Assembly (NCBI GenBank): GCA_963969345.1
Contig: OZ017766.1
Coordinates: forward strand, 9,858,001-9,922,000
Source of the DNA: Turbatrix aceti
Taxonomy: Eukaryota; Nematoda; Chromadorea; Rhabditida; Panagrolaimidae
Direction of reading: 5' to 3'
Length of the DNA stretch: 64,000 nt
Positions 53,660 to 64,000 of the stretch are shown here, one piece after another. Under the pieces are notes generated by a model. That model was given only the letters and a program-made list of their open reading frames with translations, was not told where the DNA came from and searched no databases. A program made the position numbers and the translations under genes. Within the stretch, counting starts at the first letter, position 1. Every line of letters starts with the position of its first letter.

Positions 53660-53770
53660 GCACCGACTAATGACTTGCTTGGGCACTTGACTGTGGTTTC
53701 TGTTGCATAGAAGCACGACAAATCACCTGTACAGGTGTTTTCAACTCGGCCAGTGCGAGATCTTTGCGGG
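53660..53770 (+). pseudogene. Aldo-keto reductase relic
   Basis: The frame LLGHLTVVSVA(stop)KHDKSPVQVF matches LGHPTVVSVAKKHNKSPAQVL in the reductase at 55860-57256, with an in-frame TAG replacing a lysine codon. Only this ~110-bp piece is recognisable. Confidence 0.75.
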
Positions 53771-53944
53771 CAGTTAATGAACAAGTGGCATGTGAATATT
53801 ACGTAACCATGAATTATCATACAACAAGGGTGAACGAACCTACATAATAAATATGTTAAGTACACACGTTTACAAAAATATTACAGTTGTTTGATTCCTT
53901 GGAGTTTTGTAACGCATTACATTGTCAATCAATTCACATTCAGG

Positions 53945-54788
53945 ATGGATAAAAATGTCAGCAATGAAATGGACGATACTACCAGCATGTTTTTTTGTTA
54001 ATTTTGTCGCACTTGGATTAAACGTAATATGCATTTCCTTACTGATGATTTATTTTGTAGCCATTAAAAACATGCGATTACCATTTTATAAATATTATTT
54101 TTTCTTTCGGCATTTTTTATTATTTTGTGTATCAATTTGCGAATTCTGCATTTTTTCTAAACTTGTAAATCACAATTGTGTAAGTATGAAATTTGTATGG
54201 CATCAACAAGCATTCGCAGGCATTTTTAACATGATACTGGCTATAAACAGGTATACAGGTAAAAAACAATATGCCACAATTTTTTTTCTAAATATTTACT
54301 AATTTGAGCAATAATTTTGTGACAACAAATGAAATCTCTCTGAAACATCAAAACAACGACCGCTGTAATAATGTTTCTTTTATTGTATCCATTTTTGCTG
54401 TACTCTCCGATTTAGAACAACTTGAATTGTTTCTGGAAGGCTGCGGGTGTGTGTAATATGTCCGTTGAGAGTGGTTTCAAATATATTTACCGCAACAATT
54501 TCATCCACTTGTTGCATATCAGCGGGTTTAGCCGGTTCTTTGGATAAAACAAAAGAAATAACCAAATATCGCCGACAAGCTGAAAACACAATGATGCTGC
54601 AATCATGTTTTCTGACTTTAATTTTTGCACTTCAAGTAATTTTTAGATTGCTTATTTTCTTTGAATCATATGACGATATTGTTGTCAATCTTTCAATTTG
54701 CGTTATTTGGTTTCTCCAATCATTTTACATTATGGTATTGTATTTTCCATTTTTCTTTACCAAAAGTCTTCCATTTTTGAAAGTTTAA
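53945..54788 (+). pseudogene. SRG/SRV-like receptor pseudogene
   Basis: It aligns along most of the receptor family (MDKNVSNEMDD, then NVICISLLMIY, KNMRLPF, WHQQAFAGIFNMILAINRYTG, CCISAGLAGSLDKT, YRRQAENTMMLQS) but in different frames. There are shifts near 53985 and 54090, a stop after the TM4 region at about 54415, and the luminal YNYSQ segment is missing. It is not functional as read. Confidence 0.85.
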
Positions 54789-55101
54789 TCCCCTATCAGT
54801 TTACAACTCACAACTACCACTTACACCACTAATTTGCAGTGTTACAGAGCGTCGTTTTTTTGAAATGTTGAAAAAAGTTAGTAGTATTTTTAAATACTGC
54901 GAATTGCAAACTGTTGTCCAGTTTTCGTGATTTTTTCAGTATTTAGTTTTGATTGAACCAACTTTGTCCCCCAACCCGGTAAAAAAGTTACATATTTATT
55001 TATTTATTTTTAACTATAATTTTATTTTGTGTAAAGTTACTTGCTCGTGTGATTGAAGCTATTCAGTTTTTAGTAAATTTTTTACAACTACTACTTTCGT
55101 G

Positions 55102-55206
55102 CAGTGTAACGCAAACCAAATTTATTGCCTTCGCTTTCGCCTCCGGAGGCGAATGCGATCTGAAGGCGCCTCCGAGGGCGATGAAGTCGAAGGCGATGTT
55201 ACACTG
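55102..55206. mobile_element. Tiny GC-rich TIR element
   Basis: CAGTGTAAC and its reverse complement GTTACACTG bound 105 bp that are far more GC-rich than the flanks and hold nested palindromes such as CGCCTCCGGAGGCG. The look fits a very short MITE, but I find no target duplication. Confidence 0.55.
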
Positions 55207-55547
55207 TTCTCTGGTACAAAAATTATTGTTTCAAGTTTATGAATTTTCAAAAAAAACTCTAAATATTTATTATACAAAATAATAAAAATTTATACTCTGC
55301 AACAAAACTCATTTTTTTGATTCCTGCCAAGTCTGATCGACATTGCGTCAAAAAAACAATCTCAATAAAATCCATTACGCGTTCAGAGTTGCCCTATTTC
55401 TGTTCATTAATACAGCTCAGTCATTGATACATTACAAAAAAAAGTTATCAAAATAGTATTTTTGATAATTTTTTTCAAAAAGTCTAATCTATTTTCACAT
55501 AGGAAATCAGTTTAAATAAAACACTGTTATAGTATAAAATCATGTAC

Positions 55548-55577
55548 TAAGTTATCGAAATATATTTCGATAACTTA
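55548..55577. repeat. Perfect 30-bp palindrome
   Basis: TAAGTTATCGAAATA is followed immediately by its exact reverse complement, with no spacer. Confidence 0.9.
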
Positions 55578-55859
55578 TTCGGTGTTTTTCTGCACCAAAT
55601 AACAACAAAAACATACATTTGTGACTTTTCTGATCAATGAATGTCGATCTCTTTTTCACTTTTCTCATCAACAGTGATTATGATCGTGATCAGACTACAA
55701 AATATAAAAATCATTATTTTATTTATTATAAATGGAAGCGCTGCAGTAAATAGAAAAAACAATAACCTGTTTATGCAACATTGACAGGTGATTGATAAAA
55801 TAATTGCATTGCCTATAAATACGAAAGCTTTTTACAATCAGTGTACTTTTCTCTCAACC

Positions 55860-57256
55860 ATGACAACCATCGTCCCGACCGTTCCCATGTCAAATGGCCT
55901 CAAGCTTCCTTTGCTGGGTTATGGAACGTTTCTTGTAAGAATTCTTTTTTTTTTATTTTGATTTCTGTTGGGGGCTCTGATCAACGCTGTTTCAGGCGAA
56001 CGATCCCGAAGAACTGCGAAAGGCGCTTCGAGTTGCCCTGGACGTTGGATACCGGCTCATTGATACCGCATTTTTGTACGAAAATGAAGCAGTCATTGGC
56101 GAGGTGTTGCAGGAGTACTACGACGCTGGAAAACTCAAGCGGGAAGATTTGTTTATCACTACTAAGCTTGCGTTTTTTGCCCACCGGGCAGTTGATGTAA
56201 AAAAGTGTGTTGAAAAACAGCTCAAATCGCTGAAGAACCAATTATTTTGATTTGTACCTAATTCATCATTCATGTCCGTGCAAGGTATGTGAAGATCAAT
56301 GGAAACAAAATTTTTCCAGTCCATTTTGACTTTTCCAAAATTGCAGAAAATTAAAATATATGTTACAAAAAAACAAGTCATGTCGTAAAAAAATGTTTTG
56401 TGCACAAAGATGTGGCAATTGTGATAAATTAAAAAAAAACAAAAAATGTAAAGTAAAACGTTTTTTTTTGTGAAAAGCAGGGAGCGAAACCAGTTTTTCA
56501 CATACAGTTTTTTACAAATAATGACAGTTTAAAAAAAACACGTTTGATTTTTTATCTTTTACATATTTATGTATATATTTACTTTTGGTTTTCAATTTCC
56601 ATATAAAAAACATGGATTTCCAGAAAGACCTCAACTCTGAGAGCATCGCAGTAAGCGAAGATGGAAAATTTTTCGAAGATGACATTTCCCATCTCGAGAC
56701 TTGGAAAGCTTTGGAGGAACTCTACGACGCCGGAATCCTAAAATCCATCGGCATCAGCAATTTCAACGAACGACAAATTGAAGCCCTCTACCAGCAGGCC
56801 CGAATCAAGCCCCATAACTTGCAGGTAGAAGCTCACATTCTCTGGCCACAAAACGAGTTGCTCGCCTACTGCCAGACCCGTGGCATCACGTTCACCGCCT
56901 ACGCACCCCTCGGATCACCTGGCCGAAAGATCGGCTTTAACACCGAATGGCCGGATGGCGACGTACTCGGGCACCCGACGGTGGTCTCGGTCGCAAAAAA
57001 GCACAACAAGTCACCTGCACAGGTGTTGCTGCGCCAACTCGTCCAGCGCGGAATATCGGCAATTCCCAAAAGCACGAATCCAACCCGTGTCAAGCAAAAT
57101 ATCGAGATTTTTGATTTTGAGTTGGATAAGGAGGACCTAACCCGGCTTGGAGGAATCAAAACTCGTGTTCGACTTTTTCCACACAAATTTGTCCTTGGAC
57201 ACAAGAATTTTCCCTATGACGATGTTCTTGAGACTGAAAAAAATTTACCGAATTGA
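55860..57256 (+). CDS. Aldo-keto reductase with a one-base frameshift
   Basis: This is an NADPH-dependent carbonyl reductase of the AKR superfamily. The exons are 55860-55934, 55996-56284 and 56624-57256. The start LPLLGYGTF, the Asp and Tyr of LIDTAFLYENE (D48, Y53) and the lysine of FITTKL (K82) fit the catalytic tetrad. The His lies in the expected DLYLIHH, but that motif is in the +1 frame. Exon 2 is 289 nt, one more than a multiple of three, with the extra base near 56240-56245 (AAGAACCAATTATTTTG). Both flanking exons are intact, including SIGISNFN and IPKSTNP, so this is either a very recent pseudogene or a sequence error. Restored length would be about 331 aa, with a long C-terminus. 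Confidence 0.8.
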
Positions 57257-57450
57257 AAATCAGTGTTTTCTTAGTAATCTGATATAATGAACGTAGTTTG
57301 AAGTAATTATGCTTTTGTAATGAAAAATAAACTCAAAAAACACAAAAAAAAACACTTTTTTACAAAAAATACATTTTCAATGCTCTCACCACGAAAACAT
57401 TTTGCACTTGGAAAAACAAAAGTTTTTATGAGATCCGAGTATCCTCAGCC

Positions 57451-60045
57451 ATGTTATCAGCTTCGAAAATGATCTCCCGGTGTTTTTTATCCGGCCAGCG
57501 CCGTCTCCTGTCGTCTATCGTGGTTCCTGGCACATCTCGGCCAAAGATTGTGAGTCCAAGGACGGATGTGTCGACTGACAAGGCGCTTTTCTACTTCATC
57601 CGCGACAAAATCAAGACTTCTGGTCCGATCACTGTTCATGAGTATATGCAGCTGGCTGCTGGCTCTGGTGCTGGATATTACGCTAATCAGAGCCGAACTG
57701 GCGATGAAAAGGTGGGATTTTTGAAAACAAATTTTTTTTTTTTTCGATGTTTTTAATTTTTTGAGCTTTGAATGAAATGGAAAAATATTTTGCCTCGAAA
57801 ATTTTTGTGAAACAATTTTCTGGACTGAAAATGGCAAAAAAAGGTTTGATCGGGGTTTCTAAAAAAAAATTTTTAAACCAAAAAAATTAAAAAAAAGTTT
57901 TTTGGATCGAAAATTTTATAAAAGTTCCTTATAATTTTTTTGGACAGTTTCATAAAAATTCAAATTACGTTTTTATCTTAATTTACTCAGTTTTTACCAT
58001 TTTTCCAGGAGCCCGGAATCTTCGGCGCAAAAGGTGACTTCATAACCTCACCTGAAGTCAGTCAGGTGTTTGGCGAACTCATCGGTGTCTGGGTCTTCAA
58101 CGAGCTCGGAAACGCAGGTCATCGCGGTAACTGGCAACTCGTCGAGCTCGGTCCCGGCACAGGACGGCTGATGTCGGATATCCTTCGCGTACTTGAACGC
58201 TTCCGGGAATCCAACCTCACCGTTCACCTGGTCGAAATCTCGGACCACCTCATCGACGAACAGGAACGACGACTCTGTGGATCGGTGACCAAAAACGTGG
58301 ATAACAAATCATACGTCAGAAAATCGAGATCAAATTATGGGATTACGATTTATTGGCATCGAGATGTCGCTGACGTTCCGGAAGAGGTGGGTGATAATTT
58401 AAAAAAAAAAATTCATAAAAAAATTTTATATAAAATTTGTGAAATTTTTTTTCTTTTTTTTTCATGATTTTTTTTTTCAATTTTTCAAAATTTTTTTTAA
58501 AATTTTTTTCTCAAAAAAGAAAAATTATAAATTATAACAAAAATTTCACTAATTAATAAAAAATTTTTTTTTTAAATTTTATGAAAAAATGTTTTTTCCA
58601 AATTTTATGAAAAAAAAATTTCCAAGTTGGTGGAAAAAATCGTTTCAGTTTACCGTATTTGTCGCCAACGAATTCCTGGATGCGTTGCCAATTCATCAAT
58701 TTACAAAACCGGAGGATGCTAGTGGATGGCACGAGGTTTATGTGACCCTGGATGACAAAGCTGAGGGCGACAAGCTGTGTTTTATGAGATCCAAGGGCGA
58801 AAATCTTCATACCAAGTGAGTTTTTTTTGTTCTTGTTGGTGAACCTGCAGTTTTTCCGTCTGCGAATTTTCTGAAAATCTCCCTTAACAAATTAAAAAAA
58901 TAAATCCAAAGTTTTGCAGTTATTAAAACAATAATTACCAAAAAAATTTTATTGGCGTTCATCACAAAAATTGAAAGCAATACAGTGAAAATTTTTTTGA
59001 AAAGTGTCAAAATTGGTTTCTACAACGAAAATTTTTGAGGTAAAACTTGTCAGTTAGCTTTTACCACGAAATTTGATGAAAATATAAATAATCACTAAAA
59101 TTGGATTTTATTGCGACATAATCATCTATTTACAGTTTTTGTCGTCAAAATTGATTTTTACAACTGAATAAATAATACATAACAATTTGCATTTGACTTG
59201 GACAATGAAAATTTGTGAAACCTGCCGAAATTGGCATCTACATATCGCAGTTACACAAAACGCAGTTGCATTTCACTTTTTCGCTTCCAGTTTTTATAGT
59301 CAAAATTGCTTCTTTACAAAAAATTAATTTTTTGTCAAAATAACAAAAAAATGGATTTACAAAAAAAAGTTTTCTTAAAAAAAATTATCTAACCCAATTC
59401 AGAGGCCTCATTCCCGAATCCATCCGAACCGACCCAAATCGAAAATTCTGGGAAGTCTCTCCCGGTGCTGCGACCTGCGTCACCCAGGTGACCGAAAGGT
59501 GTGTTTCTCATTCATGTCCACAAAAAAAACAGTTTCACCCCTTCAGAATCGTAGAAACCGGAGGTTTTGCCCTGTTTATCGATTACGGTCACAATGGAGA
59601 CCGTTCCGATTTCTCGCTCCGATCGTATCATCGACACGACCAGGTACATCCCCTCGACGCCCCAGGCAGAGACGACATCACCGCTGACGTGGATTTCGGA
59701 TATCTGAGTTCGCTCATTGCTCCCCGTGCCCTGGTTTACGGTCCATCAGAGCAGCGACACTTTCTCACCCAACTCGGCGTTCTTCCACGCGTTGAATTTC
59801 TGATGAAGCAGTGTGCTACGAAGGAAGACAGACAGTCTCTCTTCAACGCGTACCGCATGCTTATGGGCTCAACTGACGATGGGGGAATGGGAGAACGGTT
59901 CAAAGCGTTTTCCATCTTTCCGAAGACTCTCGAAGGAATTATGAAGAAGCGAGGCGGGTGGCCCGATGGATTCAGACCCCCCAATGTCAGACTTGTTCGA
60001 CAGGCTGTGAACAAAGAAGGTGAACAGAAGGCTGAAGAAGAATAG
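57451..60045 (+). CDS. NDUFAF7: NDUFAF7, mitochondrial protein-arginine methyltransferase for complex I
   Basis: NDUFAF7 (MidA family) methylates an arginine of the complex I subunit NDUFS2 early in assembly. Five exons (57451-57711, 58009-58386, 58649-58815, 59403-59498, 59547-60045) give 466 aa in consistent phases. The first ~40 residues are Arg/Ser-rich, as in a mitochondrial presequence. GSGAGYYANQSRTGDEKEPGIFGAKGDF spans exon 1-2, with FITSPEVSQVFGELIG after it. The SAM-binding VELGPGTGR is at about 132-140. VFVANEFLDALPIHQF and ALFIDYGHNGDRSDFSLRSY are further family signatures. ATCCTCAG lies just before the ATG, suggesting trans-splicing. The C-terminal Glu/Lys tail is unusual but short. 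A polyadenylation signal AATAAA lies near 60067. Confidence 0.95.
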
Positions 60046-60640
60046 TTGCAGTTTTTGTTAGGTTTTAATAAATGTTGTTTGACTGTACGAAACAAACCAA
60101 CAGTTTTTTCCCTTTCTAAACGAATACAAATTTTTTAGGTTAGTTTTGTCCGAGAAATCAAACAAACGAAAACATTTTTGATCTTGTTCGCGAACGAACA
60201 GAAATACAATAAATTTTTTGTTTACAAATTTATTTTTTAAATACATTTTGGTAGAAAAATGTATACTTGTGTAAATTTATAGTTTTCAGTAAAAAAATGT
60301 TACTTGTGATAATTTTAATTCAGTTTTTTGTTTTATTTCCTACTGTTCGACAAATTAAACTTTTATCACCAGTGAACACAAACAAAAAATTTTAAAGAAA
60401 AATCTGTTCATGAACGAACACAAAATCTAAAAAAAAATCTATATTATTCTGCAAACGTCCGCCCATCTCTGGTACCCTGTTTTCTATGCGCCAACTATAC
60501 AACTCTGATTTTTATAAGCGCAAACTGCGAAAAAGTCGCAACAAAAAGTTTCCAAAAAAATTAAGGGTGTGTTCTGTGCATTATTTTTTTGGTTTTTTTT
60601 TTGTTGAAAACAGTGCAATTCTGAATTTACGATGGTCAAC
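60046..60640. other. Intergenic, no gene seen
   Basis: AT-rich sequence with short frames and no recognisable motif. Confidence 0.5.
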
Positions 60641-60654
60641 ATTGGGCCGCTTAC

Positions 60655-60830
60655 ATCACGATAAGGAAGCACTAAGCCCTGAAAGGTCCCTTATCAATCC
60701 TTGTACTGGTCTCTGCAGTACAAGACCAGCGTTATCGCCTCACCTGTAGCCGGAACTTTGCGCTGGAGGATGCTGGACCATGACTATTGAATCCATCATG
60801 ATTGCGTCAATCGTCCACTCTATAAAACCC
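60655..60830 (+). promoter_or_regulatory. Carboxypeptidase 1 promoter: GATA sites and TATA box
   Basis: WGATAR-type sites occur at 60660-60665 (GATAAG), 60690-60696 (CTTATCA) and 60731-60737 (GTTATCG). A TATAAAA box is at about 60821, some 55 bp before the start. In nematodes this arrangement is typical of intestinal digestive genes bound by ELT-2-like GATA factors. Confidence 0.6.
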
Positions 60831-60876
60831 GACTTTACTGGCCAGTTGTATCAGTTTTTTTTGCCGCCACCAAGCT

Positions 60877-62301
60877 ATGGGCAGCTGCAGACTTCTCCTC
60901 GCATCGGTGCTCCTCGTGGCCGGAAGCCTGGCTGCACCAGCTGCAGATCTGGTGACTAGCCTGCCGGGTGCCAACTTCACCATCAATTTCAAGCAGTACT
61001 CTGGCTATCTCAATGCTTCGGCCACCAAGCGATTCCATTACTGGTTCACCGAGACTGCCCGAAACCCAGCAAGCGCACCTGTGCTTCTCTGGCTCAATGG
61101 CGGACCTGGTTGTTCGTCTGTCGGTGGATTGATTGAGGAACTTGGACCATTCCACATCTCGGACAACGGAAGCACGGTTTACCTGAATCCTTATGCCTGG
61201 AACAGGGTTGGCAATGTCATCTTCCTGGAGTCACCTGCTGGTGTTGGTTACAGCTACGATACTACCGGCAATGTTGCGACCAACGATGACGAAGTGGCAC
61301 AGCACAACTATAACGCCCTTCTGGATTTTTTCACTCTGTTCCCTGAATACAAGAACAACGACTTCTACATCACCGGTGAATCGTACGGTGGCGTGTACAT
61401 TCCTACGCTCGCTGTCAAGGTCGCGGCTGACAAGACCAACTTCCCGAAGTTCCAGGGCGTTGCCATCGGAAACGGTATCTACTCTTTCCCTTTGAATGCC
61501 AACACTTTGGTTCCACTCCTGTACTACCATGGCATCGTTCGTCAGAGCCTCTACGATGAAATCCGAACCCGATGCTGCAGCGGAAATATTGAATCCTGCG
61601 ATTTCTATACCATTTCCAACAACAACGATCGCTGCGGTGACTTGGTCAACGAACTGTACAACCAGGGACCCGATCTTGACCCCTACAACCTCTACGACAC
61701 GTGCTACCTCGACAACCCTACAGGTACGAAGCAGCGTGGCTTCATCCGCCGCACGCTGCTCAGCAAGATGACTGGACGTCAGTTTGACCTCAAGTCATCC
61801 AAGGCCGCTGGCCTTCCGCTCTGCGCCCAGTCTGACAACACCGAAATCTACCTCAACCGCGCCGACGTTCGAACTGCTCTCCACATTCCTAGCACCCTCG
61901 GAAGGTGGACTGATTGCAGCAACGCGGTCGGATATCTCTACAAAATCACGCACGAAGATGTCAAGCCCGAGTTTGAAAGCCTTATTGCGAGCAAGATCCG
62001 CATCCTGACGTACAACGGTGATGTCGATACCGTCTGCAACTTTGCCCTTAACAAGCAATTTGTCGCGTCGTTGAACCTGACGTTGAGGGACCACCGTACA
62101 AGCAGCGTTGAATGGAAGTATCACCAAGAAACACCCAACGTTGCTGGCTTCTACACTCCGTATACCGGTAACCTTGACTTCCTGACCGTTCGTGGCTCCG
62201 GACATTTTGTGCCCCATGACAGGCCCCGTGAAGCCCTGCAGTTTATCTACAACTTTATCCACCAGCGTGAATACTCTCAGCCCATTCCTTCTAATATTTA
62301 A
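60877..62301 (+). CDS. ctsa: Serine carboxypeptidase (cathepsin A-like) 1
   Basis: This is a secreted or lysosomal serine carboxypeptidase (S10 family) that trims C-terminal residues at acid pH. It is a single exon of 474 aa. Signal peptide MGSCRLLLASVLLVAGSLA. The oxyanion region is LWLNGGPGCSS, followed by IFLESPAGVGYSY. The catalytic triad is S169 (GESYGG), D384 (NGDVDTVC) and H443 (GSGHFVPHD). Cysteines are clustered (TRCC...ESC, YDTCYLD). There are several N-x-S/T sites. The lack of introns is unusual in this window, where most other genes are split. It is paired with a second copy 270 bp downstream, and its upstream GATA sites suggest gut expression and a digestive role. Confidence 0.95.
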   Translation: MGSCRLLLASVLLVAGSLAAPAADLVTSLPGANFTINFKQYSGYLNASATKRFHYWFTETARNPASAPVLLWLNGGPGCSSVGGLIEELGPFHISDNGSTVYLNPYAWNRVGNVIFLESPAGVGYSYDTTGNVATNDDEVAQHNYNALLDFFTLFPEYKNNDFYITGESYGGVYIPTLAVKVAADKTNFPKFQGVAIGNGIYSFPLNANTLVPLLYYHGIVRQSLYDEIRTRCCSGNIESCDFYTISNNNDRCGDLVNELYNQGPDLDPYNLYDTCYLDNPTGTKQRGFIRRTLLSKMTGRQFDLKSSKAAGLPLCAQSDNTEIYLNRADVRTALHIPSTLGRWTDCSNAVGYLYKITHEDVKPEFESLIASKIRILTYNGDVDTVCNFALNKQFVASLNLTLRDHRTSSVEWKYHQETPNVAGFYTPYTGNLDFLTVRGSGHFVPHDRPREALQFIYNFIHQREYSQPIPSNI

Positions 62302-62469
62302 TTTGTAGTTTAGAGTTGAATCACGGACGATAAATGTAAATGATGACATACGTGAAAACGGTAAAGTTAGGGAGGGGCATTCGGACCAGGAGTCAGTCAG
62401 TCAGTCACATGGACACTTTTAAAACCTGACAAGATGCTATGCGCTGCATCCTGGTACACCCAAAGTGAC

Positions 62470-62500
62470 CGTTATCAAATCCGGAATCGATCATGATAAC
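62470..62500 (+). promoter_or_regulatory. GATA-type sites before carboxypeptidase 2
   Basis: GTTATCA at 62471-62477 and TGATAA at 62494-62499 lie about 75-100 bp before the start, paralleling the GATA sites of copy 1. I see no clear TATA box. Confidence 0.45.
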
Positions 62501-62573
62501 ACAGGAGCCAGCTTTAAAGATTTTTGTACATAATGAGGCTACAATTTGATTGTTTCGCTCATTCCAGTCAATC

Positions 62574-63992
62574 ATGGTCCATCGACTACTGGTGGCTCTT
62601 ACGCTTGTGGCAGGCAGCCTAGCTGCACCAGCTGCAGATTTGATAACCAGTCTACCGGGTGCCAACTTTACCATCCCCTTCAAGCAGTACTCTGGCTACC
62701 TGAACGCTTCTTCCACCAAGCGATTCCATTACTGGTTCACCGAGACTGCCAGAAACCCAGCAAGCGCGCCAATTATTCTCTGGCTCAACGGAGGACCTGG
62801 CTGCTCGTCGCTTAGCGGTTTGCTGGAAGAACTTGGACCGTTCCACGTCTCAGACAATGGAAACACACTTTACCAGAATCCATGGGCCTGGAATCGGGCT
62901 GGAAACGTGATTTTCCTGGAATCGCCTGCTGGCGTTGGATTCAGTTACGATACTTATGGAAACGTTGCGACTAATGACGACGAAGTGGCGCAGCATAATT
63001 ACAATGCTCTGGTTAACTTTTTCACTCTGTATCCTGAGTACAAGAACAACGACTTCTACATCACCGGTGAATCGTACGGTGGCGTGTACATTCCTACACT
63101 CGCTGTCAAGGTTGCGGCTGACAAGACCAACTTTCCGAAGTTTCAGGGTGTTGCCATTGGCAATGGATACTACTCCGAAAGCTTGAATGCCAATACCCTG
63201 GTACCTTTGTTGTACTACCACGGCATTGTTCGCCAAAATCTCTACAATGAAATCCGAACACGCTGTTGCAATGGAAATATTGAATCTTGCAACTTTTTTA
63301 CCATTTCTAACGGAAACAATCATTGTGCCGACTTGGTCAACGAACTTTACGACCAGGGACCCGATCTTGATCCCTACAATCTCTATGACACGTGCTACCT
63401 CGACAACCCTACGGGTACGAAGCAGCGTGGCTTCATCCGTCGCACGCTGCTCAGCAAAATGACAGGCCGTAAATTTGGCCTGAAGTCATCACAGGCTGCT
63501 GCTCTACCACTGTGCGCTCAATACGATAACTCTGAAATTTACCTGAATCGCGCTGATGTCCGGGCTGCACTTCACATCCCGACAGGTGTTGGACCGTGGG
63601 CCGAATGCAGCGATGAAGTTGGCGATTACTACCAGCAAACGCATTCCGATGTTTCACCAGAGTTTTTGTCTCTTATCAATAGCAGTATTCGGATTCTGAC
63701 ATACAACGGTGATGTCGATACTGTGTGTAATTTTGCGCTCAACAAACAGTTCCTTGCGAATCTGAACTTAACCCTCAAGGATCACAAACATGAAAGCGTC
63801 GAATGGACTTATGCTCTGGAGACTCCAAACGTGGCTGGATTCTATACGCCGTACTCCGGAAACGTTGACTTCTTGACAGTTCGTGGCTCGGGACACTTCG
63901 TACCACAGGACAAGCCTCGCGAAGCTCTGCAATTCATCTACAACTTTATCCACAAACGTGAATATTCCCACCCTATTCCGTCAAACATTTAG
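62574..63992 (+). CDS. ctsa: Serine carboxypeptidase (cathepsin A-like) 2
   Basis: This is the intronless tandem paralogue of 472 aa. I start it at MVHRLLVALTLVAGSLA, nine bases after a TTCCAG acceptor; the frame continues upstream only through a TTG codon. The triad is S167 (GESYGG), D382 (NGDVDTVC) and H441 (GSGHFVPQD), all intact. It is highly similar to copy 1 throughout. Some DNA stretches, such as the one around the active-site serine (61360-61430 and 63051-63121), are nearly identical, while others such as the 245-265 loop and residues 320-350 have diverged. The genes therefore look partly homogenised. The stop is at 63990-63992, close to the window end. Confidence 0.95.
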   Translation: MVHRLLVALTLVAGSLAAPAADLITSLPGANFTIPFKQYSGYLNASSTKRFHYWFTETARNPASAPIILWLNGGPGCSSLSGLLEELGPFHVSDNGNTLYQNPWAWNRAGNVIFLESPAGVGFSYDTYGNVATNDDEVAQHNYNALVNFFTLYPEYKNNDFYITGESYGGVYIPTLAVKVAADKTNFPKFQGVAIGNGYYSESLNANTLVPLLYYHGIVRQNLYNEIRTRCCNGNIESCNFFTISNGNNHCADLVNELYDQGPDLDPYNLYDTCYLDNPTGTKQRGFIRRTLLSKMTGRKFGLKSSQAAALPLCAQYDNSEIYLNRADVRAALHIPTGVGPWAECSDEVGDYYQQTHSDVSPEFLSLINSSIRILTYNGDVDTVCNFALNKQFLANLNLTLKDHKHESVEWTYALETPNVAGFYTPYSGNVDFLTVRGSGHFVPQDKPREALQFIYNFIHKREYSHPIPSNI

Positions 63993-64000
63993 GATTGCAG

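Larger units (their letters stand above)
54789..55859. other. Intergenic upstream of the aldo-keto reductase
   Basis: AT-rich, with a mini inverted-repeat element (55102-55206) and a perfect palindrome (55548-55577); no gene seen. Confidence 0.6.

Noticed and set aside
1..64000. CRISPR arrays, prokaryotic operons or phage genes
   Set aside because: The DNA is eukaryotic with spliced genes. The tandem repeats seen are satellites or MITEs without repeat-spacer structure.

Overview
The window is nematode nuclear DNA. It is AT-rich, and its genes carry many short introns with TTTTCAG-type acceptors. Such an acceptor often lies a few bases before the start codon, as expected for spliced-leader addition or a 5'UTR intron. 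Nematode-restricted families are present: a polyprotein allergen (NPA), three SXP/RAL-2-like proteins, SRH-like and SRG/SRV-like chemoreceptors, and single-domain TIMPs. I cannot place the species.

Layout. 1-6916: three and a half nearly identical 1,968-bp tandem units, each with an unrecognised 168-codon minus-strand ORF; the array ends at a foldback element. 7.5-9.2 kb: GC-rich hAT-like debris, including one MITE with a perfect target duplication. 9.37-14.08 kb: NPA precursor. 15.1-21.9 kb: a tandem duplication of a TIMP gene followed by an SRH-like receptor; the first receptor is broken and the second TIMP has a 1.5-kb element in an intron. 23-23.8 kb: SXP/RAL-2 gene 1. 24.7-26.2 kb (minus): glycerol-3-phosphate dehydrogenase. 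26.2-30.6 kb: gene-poor, with a second intact MITE. 30.7-31.3 kb: deoxyhypusine hydroxylase pseudogene split by a small element. 31.5-36.7 kb (minus): mitochondrial ribosomal protein S29/DAP3, whose last intron holds two large palindromic elements. 37.6-39.9 kb (minus): intact deoxyhypusine hydroxylase. 40.4-41.1 and 45.0-46.0 kb (minus): SXP/RAL-2 genes 2 and 3, which share upstream sequence. 42.8-44.2 kb: a secreted PAN-like protein. 47.7-54.8 kb: an SRG/SRV-like receptor cluster (three intact genes, two relics) with LINE 3' stubs. 55.9-57.3 kb: aldo-keto reductase with a one-base frameshift. 57.5-60.0 kb: NDUFAF7. 60.9-64.0 kb: two intronless serine carboxypeptidases in tandem.

The genes do not form an operon-like pathway. 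The window mixes conserved housekeeping genes (gpdh, dap-3, dohh, NDUFAF7) with expanding secreted and receptor families (NPA, TIMP, SXP/RAL-2, PAN, carboxypeptidase, GPCR). Many small DNA transposons and LINE stubs have flanks clear enough to define their ends. The least explained feature is the 1,968-bp array with its uncharacterised gene. All protein assignments come from motifs read by eye; no database search was run.
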